Under the pieces are notes generated by a model. It was not told the DNA's origin. It saw only the letters and a program-made list of their open reading frames with translations, and ran no database searches. Position numbers and translations under genes: made by a program. 64,000 nucleotides of DNA from Brachionus manjavacas (Eukaryota > Rotifera > Eurotatoria > Ploima > Brachionidae): positions 2,666,001 to 2,730,000 of the forward strand of contig JAHQIY010000013.1 in NCBI GenBank assembly GCA_019054805.1, read 5' to 3'. Below are positions 23,605 to 36,400 of this stretch, piece after piece. How positions within the stretch are numbered: the first letter of the stretch is position 1; the number at the start of each line of letters is the position of its first letter.

Positions 23605-26600
23605 TCATTTTTGGGCATCATACTTGCGCAACACAACTCTAGGCGCTGTTAGTTTGCTTTCAACTTTGGCCTCGGCACCTTCGCTAATTTTAGCCAAAGC
23701 ACTTTTGGCTTTGTCGGCCACTTCGCCGCTCTTGCCCTCACTGGTCGAGGAGCGCAACGAGCGTGTCCTAGTCACCTTGGCCTTTTCCACCTCGTCACTC
23801 TTGTTCTCTCTAAACGACCTCGTTCTAGTGGTTTTCCTCGCACTCTTGCTCACCTTGGCCTCTTCCTCGTCAACTTCTTTCTTTTTCCTCAGGCCATACT
23901 TCCTCTTGGGCGAGCTCTCTTCTTCGGCGTCTTCTTTTTTGACGCGTGTCGACCTCCTAGTGACACGCGCACTTGCCGACGAGTTCACACTCGCTATCGA
24001 GCTTGTCGGTGAGTTTTCTGTCTCTTTGGTCTCCTCATCGGCCTTGATGGTCTTGTCCATTTGTTCATCTGGCTCAATTTTTTTCGACTTTCGGCCTCTG
24101 GTCTTGACCACGAGCGACGCCGCTGACGATGCTGATTCAACAGAGGTCACGCTTGAGCATGAGATGATGCTGGACGCAGATGGACTAGGCGATCTGGCTT
24201 TGGATCGTGTGAAACGAGCCGCCTTGGGCTTGCTTTCGTCTGATTCATTTTGAGCGTTGTGTTTTTTTAGATTGGCCGCTGACATTGTTTGAACAGGATC
24301 TTCTTCTTCGGCTAGTTTCTCAAGTTTGGCGTCTGTTCGCCTGGAGTTTTGTCTGGTGATTGTGCGCGGGGCTAGTTTTTGGGGCTCTAGAGAGGGCCGC
24401 GATTTGCCACGTGTGACTCGTGCTTCAGTTGCAGGCTTGGGCAGCTCGCTTTTGCGTCTTAGAGTGCTGGTTCTGGTGGGTCTGGGCTCGATGTCGTCCA
24501 GTCGAGCTTTGGTGACTGGGACACGGCGCTTAAGGCCGCGTTTTTCTTCCATGTGTTCGGACACTGAGCTTATCTGTGAGAATAGACTTGTTTGAGAACT
24601 ACTTCGTGACAGGCCCGGTTGAGCCTCATCGGGAAGTACTAATTTGTCATTTGAGTCCTGACTGCACACTTGTTTGGCTTCTGAGTTCGACACTGAGCTC
24701 AAATTGAGGTCCATGTCTTCGTTGCTCTCGTTTTTGTCTTCTAAAGTTCTGTCTGCTGAGTTCAGTGATGTGTTGATTGCCTCTTGACTAAATACAGAGG
24801 TTTGAGAATCACTGGCAACACATTTTGGCTCGGGTGTTGAGTCCAATATTTTGGTATCGACCATTTTTTTGTCTTCGTGTGGTTTTTCACTAGACAATAC
24901 AGGTTCTTGTATGACGTCATCGTCATTGATAGTTTCCATGTGACAAACATCATCTTTGGTCTCGTCATTAGTTATTTTCTTATCGGTGACAGAATGGTCC
25001 TTGACTTTATCTGCACCTCCGCCAACAGGTACACTAGCCTGTTTTTCATCACAAAAATCAATTGTATCATTTGAATCATTTTCGGCTTCAAAAACAGTCA
25101 CGACAATTTTTTTGTCTTCGAGTTCAGTGGTGACTTCTATTTTGTCTTCACTAGCAATGTCGATGGTTTTTTTCAAATTATCTTCTTGATCTTTGGGATC
25201 CTCTATTTTTTCTATACTTTCATTTAATTGTAATACATCAATGACTTCTTCTTTCTGTTCTTGTCTTTTATTCATATCTATTTCTTCAGCCAATTTAGCA
25301 GAACCTGATTTTTCGTCATTTTTTTTCAAGCATTCATCATTGGTATCGTCCTCCACTTCTACCACGCTTTTATCAATTTCCTGATCATTCTTCACATTAA
25401 TTACTTTACTTTCCTTTTCTATCTCTTGCGCATCTTTTTCTTTAGACAAATTGATTTCTTGATCATTGCTGACTTGAACCACTTTATTATCCTCCTCACT
25501 CTGAACCTCGATTTTATCCTTTTCTTCTGACAGAACAATTTCTTGGATATTCTCTTCTACTAAAACTATTTTGACTTTTTCCTCTTCCATTTGTTCATTA
25601 TTGAGCTTGTCAATTGACGATGTCACACCACAAGTCTCCTCAATTTTTCCTTCATTATAAACATTCTTTTCTGCTTCTTCAATTGATACCACACCTTGTT
25701 CATGCTTTTCTTTAACCAGTTCTTGTTCCTCTTCCATTTTTTCATCACTATTGATTTTATCCATGTTTTCATTTGACGACGACACATCACAAGTCTCTTC
25801 AATTTTTCCTTCATTATAAGCTTTCTTTTCTGCTTCTTCAATTGATCCCACACTTGGTTCATTCTTTTCTTCGCTATTTTCTCTGACCACCTCTTTTTCC
25901 TCTTCCATTTGTTCATCATTATTGACTTTATCCATGTTTTCATTTGACGACGACACATCACAAGTGTCTTCTGTTATTTTCTCCTTGTCCACTCTTTCAA
26001 AGTGATCATAATCAATCATAGAGCCTAAGTTTTGTTCTTGCTCTTTCTCACAATTTTCCACTTGCATCTCATCATCGTTATTTGCGCTGGTCATTTCCTC
26101 TGTGGTTGATACCACTTCATTGTCGCCCACTTGGTCATTGCTGACATTATCGCTTTTTACTTTTTCCATTATCTCATTTTGGGTTGTTTTTTCCTCAATT
26201 CCTTCACTACTGACGTTCATTAGTTCGTCTCTGGCACAATCCTCACTTGAATTTTCTTTCTGCTCATCGTTAACTTTGTCATTCACCTCCTCAAATCTGT
26301 TATCACTTAAACCATCATCTTCATTTTTTAATTCTTTATTTTTGTCTTCAATAAGTTCGTCACGATTATTTTTAACACTTTGGTGCCCTGTTTCGTCAAT
26401 TTCGAAATTGACTCTGTGCCAAGTGTGCCCGCTGGCTTCTTCGCCTTTGTTCTTAGGCTCAATGAACTCCTGGTTCAGAACGTCATCTTTCTTGTCCGCA
26501 AAACTGTCTGATCCATCGGTGCCTTTGTTCTTAATTGGAGAAAATGGCGTTGTGGCTAGAGAGTATTTGTTGTCGGTCTTGTAGGGCGATTCAAATTCCT

Positions 26601-27436
26601 TGACTGTTGAACATTTATGCAAGAGAGCAGCGTTGGCGATCGGCTCAATAGTAATCGAAGACTTGACCGGCTCACTCAAATCGCTGATCGATTTTCTGGC
26701 TGAAGAAGTCACTTTTTCAAATATCGATTTTCTCAGCTCGTCTGTTTGGCTCAAGATCGGAATTTGAGACATCATGCAGTCAATATCGATTTTCTTCTCC
26801 TCAAAATGCACCGACTCGTCCTCCATTTTGGTCGATTCGTCCAGTCTGAGCTCAAATTCACTGTCGGCCATTGTCGACTTTTCTGAATCCTCGTCGAACT
26901 CAAGACGCTTGGGAGCGTCGTCAAAAGTGGCGTTCTCTTCGTTTTCTTGGTCGTCGTTTTTCTCCTCTTCTTCGCGGTCAAACACATTGTCGTTGTTGAA
27001 CTCGCGAGTGATCCGCGTCGATTTAAATTTGACCGATTTTGACACGCTCTGAGTGACGCTTCTGGACTTGAGAGCCGAAGTCAGTACTCGGTCTTTGCAC
27101 TCGGACATGAACAGGTGTTTGGCTAGGGGCTTTTCGTCCGGGGTATGAAGACCGGTCATGTACTTGATGTGATTGGGATGAGGGGTGGAGGCCTTTCGTT
27201 TCTTGCAAGCCGAAGCAATGAACTCTCGGCTAGGGGTGTCAGAAGACACGATGTTGGTTATTTCGCTTGCTATTTTGATTTTAGACGCACTCTCCACGTG
27301 GTCAGTGTCTGCAAATTTGAGCAGGTTTATGTACTCGATGTCGTCCGGTGTATTCAAAAGATTCAAACACCGTTTCGAGTTTTTGCACACTTCTTTTAGC
27401 GGAAGCGAAAATTTGTACTCGAAAGCAGCCGATTCT
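23605..27436 (-). CDS. AHCTF1: ELYS exon 12: disordered acidic tail
   Basis: A single exon of 3832 nt (about 1277 residues). The start is conserved-looking (CLNLLNTPDDIEYI, SDTPSREFIASACKKRKAS, LHTPDEKPLAKHLF). The middle is extremely Glu/Asp/Asn/Lys-rich and includes a 53-57 residue unit repeated about 2.5 times (25575-25970). The end is basic and Ser/Arg-rich (RRKSELPK, SARKTTRTRSFRENKS) with an AT-hook-like core TRGRKSKK near 24090. The design (acidic middle, basic DNA-binding end) is that of ELYS tails. Stop TGA at 23607-23605. Confidence 0.85.
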
Positions 27437-30400
27437 CTAAATTTTATAAATTTAAAAAAAAGCAAAAAACGTATGTTTTATTTCATTCAAACGAAGAGAA
27501 AAAACCCACTACCAAGTAGGCCTTTTGGGGAAAAAAAAGTAAAAAAAAGATCAAGTTAAATTCCTTTTTTAATTTTAAAGAATAAGGATTAAAAACAAAC
27601 GAAGAAAAGGAGGAAGTGCTTCGGAGAACTATTTTCTTCAACATCATTGTTTAAATTCGTGCAGGGGCTTCAATAAAGTAAACTGGTTTCATCCAAACAT
27701 GCCTGCTAACTCGCTCACGCGTACCGGACCGACTGGGTCTATTAGAGGTGGTCCACATCGTTTAAGCCAGCAACGAGCAAATTGTAGAAAAAGAGAAAAC
27801 TTTTTCACAAATAGAGTGGTGAAAGGATGGAACAAACTGCCAGCACAAATTTGTGAATCCAGAACAGTTAATGGTTTTAAAAACAAGTTCGACCAAGCGC
27901 AAGCAATATAAGCTACCATAGCTAGGAGTCTATTGTCTCTAAGCTTAGTAAATGACCAAACGTGAGTCATTTACTGAAGTTATTATTTTTTATTATCATC
28001 ATTATCTAGTTCTAATTCTGATTTAATTGATACTGAGAAAGATATCGAAATGACTAATTCAAACTCTGAATTCTCTAAAGATTAAAATCAGTGTAGATTT
28101 AATGATCAAATTTTCTCAAATGAATTAATTATAGCTTTAAACAGGTTGAAAAATGAAGCGGCATGAGGACCTGATCAAACTCTTAATCTAATGTTAAAAA
28201 ATTTACCTAAAAATTCACTAGAAATCAAAGAACTTTTTAATCTATGTTTTGGAGAAGATAGAGTTCCGAAAGCATGAAAACTTCACAAGATCCTTGAAAT
28301 TACAGACCAAATTGTAAAACGAGTTGCTTAGGAAAGTTACTGGAACGAAAGTCTATTTCAAGGTTATGCAATTTTTTAGAACAAAATTCACTTCTTATCC
28401 AAGAGCAATATGCATTTAGGAAATCCCGGCGAACATCAGATAATCTTTTCTTTCTAATTCAAAAAACTGTCATTCAGTCATTTTTCAATAGAAAAAAAAC
28501 AGTTAGTTCCATGTTTTTTGATATTTCCAAAGCCTTTGATAGGGTTTGGCATGAAGGTACACTTTTTAAAATTGATTAAAATTAATCCACCTCATTATTC
28601 GACTCTAAGACATTTGAAGTAAATGTGAATGACCACTTGAGCGAAGAATACCAAATAACTGCAGGTGCCCCTCAAGGCTCAGTAATTAGTCCTCTTTTAT
28701 TTAGTATATATATTAATGACATCCCCAAAAGAAACAAAAAAAATTGAATGAATACTCTCTGCTTTTCGCAGATGATCCAGTTACATTCTTCATTTATAAC
28801 AAAATGGGGTTCCTTGAATATAAGATAAATAAATACACCAACGAACTAGAACAATGGCTTATTAAATGGAAAATGAAGATATCAGTTGAAAAGTCGTGTT
28901 CAGTAGTCTTTTCTAAGTACAAAAAAGAGAGTGATAATATTGACTTAAAAATTTATGGAAACAGAATAATGAGCCAAAAAGAAATCAAGTTTCTTGGTAT
29001 TAAATTTGATTCTAAATTAAACTTTAATATACTAGTAGACGAAATTAAAGAACACTACAACAAAAGGCTAAATATTATTAAGATATTGTCAAACAAAAAA
29101 TGGGGTCTCAATCAAAACACACTAGGAAATTTATATAAATCTTTAGTCGGATCAATCTTAGACTATTCTTTTCCTTGCTTTAATTCATTTTCAGAAAATA
29201 ATATCAAAAAACTTCAAGCAATTCAGAATACAGCAGTCAGATCTATCCTTTAGTTAAAATATGATCCTTCCTTCAACAAGGTGCATCATGAGGCTTTTAT
29301 TAAAACTAAAATTACTAGCAGTCTCGAATCGCCTTTTTGAGTTGAGTGAGAGATATGTTGGGACAGGATTGTTGAGCCATTCTATTCCATTGATTGTCAG
29401 CCTAGTGGAGGAATTCAAAGAAGGTTTCGAATCAAGATATATTGAATACCCTACTCCATTGTGTAATTGCTACCTTACCATTTCCTCCTTTTTTCATGAA
29501 GCTTAAACAATGTAAATATGTGCCACATGTAACAACCTATTTCAGCATAAATTTTTTTAATTTTTTATTCTATTTCTTATTCTGAAGGAGCTTTATTTCG
29601 GTAAAGAAAAAAATATACAAAATCAATAAAATTCTTTTTTTTTTCAATTTATCTATTTTAGTTGATGTTTAGCTTTTTGTATTTTACCACAATTTGTGTT
29701 AAAAAATTGACGCAAATTGTCAAGTAATTGAAAATAATCGAAAAAATAAGTATAATATCTAATATTAAAAATGGCCACCAAAAACTACATAAAAGGCTTT
29801 TTTTGGAATTTTCCTATTTTTTTTTTGTTGAAAATTCAAATGAAAAAATTGAAACAAAATATATTATGAGACTAAAATTAGCTGTCTTTCCCTTTTTTGT
29901 TTATTCTATTTTTTAGAAAGTTTAATAAATGGTTAAAAAATGTCTATTTTAATTAATAAACTATTTTAAAAAACTAAATCAAATTTTGTTAAAAATGTTT
30001 CACATACAATGTGAACCTTTCACTTAATTTTCTTCACACATCTAGATAATGTCCTTGGGAAATTAAAATTAAAAAAAAGGCTTTTTTAAAATAATATCTA
30101 ATGAGATATTAAAACGTGTTTTCTTTAACTTCATAGGCATATTATCTGAGATATTATTCATTAAAAATAAGTCAAAAAAAGAATATTTTAAAAAGAATAT
30201 TTACTTAAGATCATTTGATGTAATTAAATTGTATTGATTCGACGGCTCAGTGCTGGTATAATCATTTTGCATTTCTTTGGCAATCTCAATCATGGAAGAC
30301 AAATAGGCAAACTCGGCTGAACTGGATATGAGCTGATGATGCTTCTCGTACAATTGAATTGCTTTTTTATAATTTCTATTATTCACATGAAGATCGATGG

Positions 30401-33400
30401 CTTTTCCGATCGAATCAAGCTCTTTTTTCGCCTCCAAGTAGTTCAACAAGACAAGCAAAAAATCACTGTCCAGCGATGTCAATTTGCTTATTTGCTTCCA
30501 CTGTTTGAACATCTCAGATTGGGCCAAAAAGTGGCATACCAATTGCTTGCTTAGCTTGCTAGCCGACGCACCACATGCCTTCAAATGGACAATGTGCGGC
30601 TTTATGAGCTCGTAAGCTTCGTTGACCAAGCTGAAAAAAAAAGAAAAAAAATTTCAAAATTTTGTTTAATAATAAATGAAAAAAAAATATCTACGAGTTG
30701 GCCAAGTAGATTGTGAGCATTAGGCGAGCGTGCATCATTTGTTCGTGCTTGAGTATCAGACATTGAGAGTTGGCGTCAGCAGATATTGTCTTGGGAAATA
30801 TTTTGAACAACTCAGATTGTTCAGACACATTCTGTGACATGTTTTCAATGATTCCGGCCGATGCGGGTATCGAAGAAGCGTTCAGCTTTTGAAATAGCCA
30901 CAGATATTGACCGGCCATTTTAAACTCATTCAAACAAGCTGAATTGTACAGAATAAAATACTTTTCATAAAATTCCAAATAGTTGACATCGATGCCGCGC
31001 AAGTACTTGAAGCCTCTTTCGACAAAGTGCGAGTCGATCAGATACAAACCGTTGACCAAGTCGAATAGGCAAGATGACTGGTTGGGATTGTTTGGATCAG
31101 AGCCTAGAGAGACTATGGATGTCACTGAGGACGACCAAGGAACGCTTATGGCCGCGTCCAAATTTGTCGACATAATTGTAAACGATGTCGAACAGTATGC
31201 ATTTATTACTTTTAGAATCTTTGGGAAAAAATTTATCAAAAAAATTATTTTTATTTTATTTATTAATTTTGTTTTTTAAAATTGAATGCTATCTAATGCA
31301 GAAATAAATTTTATAAAAAAGAGTAAATATGGTATCAATTTGTTTTATTTTGGTATCAAAAAAAGGGTACTGATTTTTTTAGGTAGGTGGTTGTAAAAAA
31401 AAATAAAGAATTTGATTTTAATTTTTCTAATTTTTTTTTGTCGCAATTTTGCATTTGATATTTTGTTGGCAAGCATTTATTTCATCAGATAAATAATTTT
31501 TTCATTGATATAGTTTTTTTTTTGTGACCAGAAAATTTTCACATAATATAAATGTATACTATATAAAAAGATGAACTTACTAGATAAAATGTATTAAATG
31601 TACTATATAAAAAATTATTTACTAAATAATAAATTTAACACCTAGATAAAATTATTAACTAATAGAATTAAAAGACACATTCATATAGATAAAAATTAAA
31701 ATGTTAGATAATTTTATTAATAAACTAGATATAATTGACGCGTATAATATTTTTAAAAAACAAAAATAATATTTTTAAAAAAAAAAAATAATATTTTCTA
31801 GAACAAAAATACTGATGTTAGTGTCAATTATTTTTTGTTAGTACAATTAAATTAAATAATGTCAAATATGATTAAGATAGTAACTGTTTTATCTCTTTGA
31901 CACCAAAATTGATTTAATTGAAACTAATATATATCCAAAAAAACTTTTTTTCAATAATTAATTAAAGACCTTCTAAAGATGATTCCGACAAGATGAGTTT
32001 ATTGGTGTTATACAAAAAGGAAATTTTTGAGCTAGACAATATTCACTATTCTCAAAATGTCATTTATCGAAATCCCAAACAACTTAAGCCAAGACGAGTC
32101 TATTAAACCAGAACAAGTTAAAAAAACTAGAGGAAAGGGAAAAGTTTACCTCCCTTTCTGAAGTTTTCGTAACTTAGAATCAGCTCAAGGAAATCTAGCT
32201 ATGACTTTTGCCGATAACGATTGGACTTGTAAGCGGGCCACAGAGAATTTGCCTGGCGATGTCATTTGGTATCAATGTACAAAATGTACAATTCGTTTAA
32301 AGCTTTATAGTTTTAATGACTCTATCCTTATTGAAATGACAGACGAGGTTCATGATCATTCAAAATGGGAAAAGCAAAAGACGAATTATGTCATCAGAGA
32401 GCCAGCGAGAAGTAAAATCATTGAATCCGAAAAAATGAGTAAGTAAATCTTTTAAATTTCTAAGTTTAAACATTCAATAATTTTTATTTTTTCAGATCTG
32501 AAACCATCAGCAATTCTAGACATGCTAGAAAAACAAAAAATCGAATGTCCGAGCAAAAAACAACTGAACAATTTTCTAGCAAACTATCGTCGTAATGAAC
32601 ATGGTAACAAATGTATCACAATGAATGAGTTAGTTGAGTATGTTACACCAAGATCCCGTATTCCAGAAGATTTAGATCAACCATTCATTGCAGCCTATGA
32701 AAACGACGCATCAAGTATTGTAAAAAGATGGTTTAGGCTCTTCATTACGACTAAACGCCTTGTTAAATTAGTACCGAAGACAAAACATGTTATGGCTGAC
32801 GCAACTTATAAACTAGTATACGAAGGTTTTCCATCATTGACAATCGGAACAACAGACCATAATAAGAACTTTCACCATTTCGGAATTGCAGTTACAACAA
32901 ACGAACGAAAAGAAGATTCAAATATCAAAAAAAATTCGTCTTGAAGAGACCCTAGCCGTTACTCCACAACCCCAAGTTAAAAAAAAACGCGGTAGACCAG
33001 TTAGATCAAACAAACAAAAAAAAAAGTAAATTGAATTTTATTTTTGCCTATATTTAATTATTTTGGTTCTAATTTGATACAAATTGTATTACTTTTTTTA
33101 TTTATGTACCTTTTTTATTATAATAGAAATAAAAAAATAGATTTGTTCCTTAGTTCAGTAATATTGTTTTTTATTTCAATATTAATAACATAACTGATAA
33201 TAACATGCCTATAATTGAATAGTTTCTCAATATTTTTTTTAATTAATTTATTTATTTATGAAACTCGATCAAATATATGTTATAAATCCACTTTAAATTC
33301 TCTTAGCTTTACTTTACTAATAACTTACTAAATCAATTGAAAATGATGTATCCCGACACCGACTCTTCGAATAGGACTAGTTCCGAGAACACCGAACCTA

Positions 33401-36400
33401 GCAGTGAATACCCTATATCTACTTCTGGATGCAATAAAACAGCACTCGTTCAAAAAAAGAGCTTCTTCAAAAAATAATCAAATTGATACTGAACATGTTC
33501 ATATGTGGCGCAAAAAAGAACAAAAATTTAATGTAGTTTTTTTTATCTTCTTGTCAATCAAATAATTTCTTTATCCAGTAAAAAATATTTTTATTTATTT
33601 ATTTATTTAAATTGAATTAACCTCCTTTTAGGAGAAGTAGATGTAAATATACAAAAAGACTTAAATATACAAAAAAAAGATTAAATACAGATAAAAATAC
33701 AGATAAAAATACATGTAAAAAAAAACATAAATTTTAAACATTTAAAATCAAAATGATTTAGTTAATTCTTGAAGAAGAAGAAAATATTTTCTATTATTTA
33801 TATTGTTTAAACATAAATTAATAGAGTCAGTTAGTCCATCTTTTAGTTTAAATTGTAATTTAAGATCCCTTTTTATTAATTATGTCCAATTTAAAAAAAT
33901 TTTCTAATGTTACTATATCATGATCAAATGTTTTTAATCTAGATCCGATGTCTCTAGATGTTTTAGTTAAATCGTGAAATATATCGTATGAAAGCTTATT
34001 AAATTTCAAGGTTCCTCAAGGTTCCTAGAAATTTCAAGGTTCCTAGAATTTTTATATAGTGTTTTGTCTTTTTATCTATTAGTTAATAAAAATATCTAGT
34101 AAACTTGATCTGTTTATCTATTATGATTAATCCTATGCCGAAAATTTTTAAGGCTGTTTTTTTTAAATTAAATTACTCTCCATATTTTTTCAAAACATCA
34201 ATGAAAAATTATTATAGACAAGTTATTATTACAAAAGATAAATTTAAAAAAAAAATTTTGGTTTTTTTCATGCTTTCTAGAAACTGAGAAAAAAATTATT
34301 TTCTAGAAAACAATCTAAAAATTGAAAAAAAATTTTCATTAAAACTTAAAAAAACTTAAATTATTTCTTCAAAATTTATATAAATTGTTGCTCTTTATGA
34401 TAAGATTTTCTTTTCGAATTCTAGGTTCTTAAAAATTAATTAAAAAAATCTTTTAATATACTCTAACGTCACAACGCAAAATATAATCAACAATAAAAAA
34501 AAATCTAGGAAAATAAAGGAAAAGTTAAAATTATTTTTCTTTGAGTTGAAGAAAAGAAAGAAAAACAAAAGAACACAAGAGTTGGGTGATTTAAGATTAA
34601 AATTACACCATGAAATAATCTTCAAAAAGTCCTCTACAATTACAAAGACGAGTTGGAAAATTGATACCTGAATTATACTCTTTTACCAATTGAACTACCA
34701 TATCTACACTTTTTTCCAAACCAATCCTGACATAACGCTCAGCAAGTTCATCTAATCTGTGGTCAATTTTTTGGAGTAAAAGTTGTGACCAACCTTCATG
34801 GTGAAGGATTTCTGAGGGGGTATCAAATTTTAATTTAATAATTCATCTTCTTAGCTGAGTTTTGAATAACTTGGAGCTTACGGACCAGCTTACGGATAGT
34901 CTAATATTGAACCAATAATTTATATATTATTGACAAAATTTTCCATCCTCCAAATTACTAACCAAACCTCAAGTTCTTTTAAATATGTATTTTTTTATAA
35001 TCTGTATTTAATTTGATTTTAAATTTTTAATTGACAAAATAAATGGTAAACCATGAGGAAAATGTCGACATGTTACAATTCAAGAAAAAAGAGGCTTTTT
35101 ACGTATTTAATTTAAAAAAAAACTTGACAAAAATCATTTTGTAAATTTAAACTTAAAAATCGATTTTATCAATGGAAAGGATAATAAGTTTTTTCTAATT
35201 AAATTATTTTTTAAATTTTTACTGCATGATAAGCATGTTACATTAAAATTATTTCAAAGATCAATTTTAATATCAAAAGATAAACCCTTCGACTAGCAAT
35301 GTAAAATTTTTATAACAAATAGATACCTAAAACTAATTTTAAAAATTTTCCTTTTTTTTCCTCCCGTTCACTCTGTGATCAAGCGATGATTATCCTTAGT
35401 CCTGCACTGAAACATGAAGCATCTAAACCCACCTTCTTCGAGGTTAAATTCTCAAATTAAAAAGAAAAAACTCGCAAGATCAAATTGAATTCAGTAAGAA
35501 ATATTGGTAAAAATTAAAAAAAAAAAGCTCTTCTAAATTTAATGTATTTTTAGGTTTGTTTTTACCAAGTTTTACCAAAAAATGTGTTTATTTAATAAAA
35601 AAATGCATACAAAGACAATGAGAAAAGAATTAAACTAAAAGTTCTTACAATTTCTTTGTAGTTCTTTATAGAAAAAATATATTAAAAAAAAATTTTGCTT
35701 TTTTTATGGTTCTTTTTTTTTAATCATCACCTTACTAATTCTTAGTTCTTTGGTTCTTGTAAAGTTCTTTTTTGTTTTTAAGGACTCTTTAAGGTTAAGA
35801 ACCTTAAAAGAATCAAAAAAAAACCCTTAAAAAAGAACTATGAATTAGTTGAGTTTTAATTTGAAAAGAACCAGAAAGAACTATAGAGTTCATTGTCTAT
35901 AAGTCAAAAAATTAATTTTTTTTTCTTCTTTTTTTTTACCAAAAAACTTTTTATTCAAAACTTAAATAAAAAAGAATTCATTTTATTCTAAATTTTGCTT
36001 TCATCTGGTCTAAAATTATTGATTATGTGTAAGAGGCTGAAGCGGACTCAACCAAAAAGAATTTAAAAATTTGACTATATCGAGTTCATTTTTTGAGTTA
36101 TTTGACAAAAAGACTAAAAGATTTTTAAATTTTATTGAAAATTATTTGTTTTATAAAAAAATATATCAATGATTCAGTAAAAATTCATTCAGCTCGATGG
36201 TTAAATTTATGTTACTTATTTAAAGATTAAATTTTTTAAAGAATTTTCAATATTTTTTTCAATTTTTCAAATAAAAGTCATAATCGTTCTATTTCATCAA
36301 AAAGTTTAATCAGAGTTGGTTAAAAGTCCCAAAATAAAGTCCAAGTCCGGACTTAAAAATATTTTTTAAATTTGCTAGTGTAGACGTCTCAAAAAAGAAG

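Noticed and set aside
23624-24595. Long open frames on the + strand opposite ELYS exon 12
   Set aside because: They are mirror images of the ELYS tail (Ser/Leu-rich shadows of Glu/Lys/Arg codons) with no independent features.
34105-34625. Small Phe/Lys/Asn-rich frames on both strands
   Set aside because: Composition is that of random AT-rich sequence.
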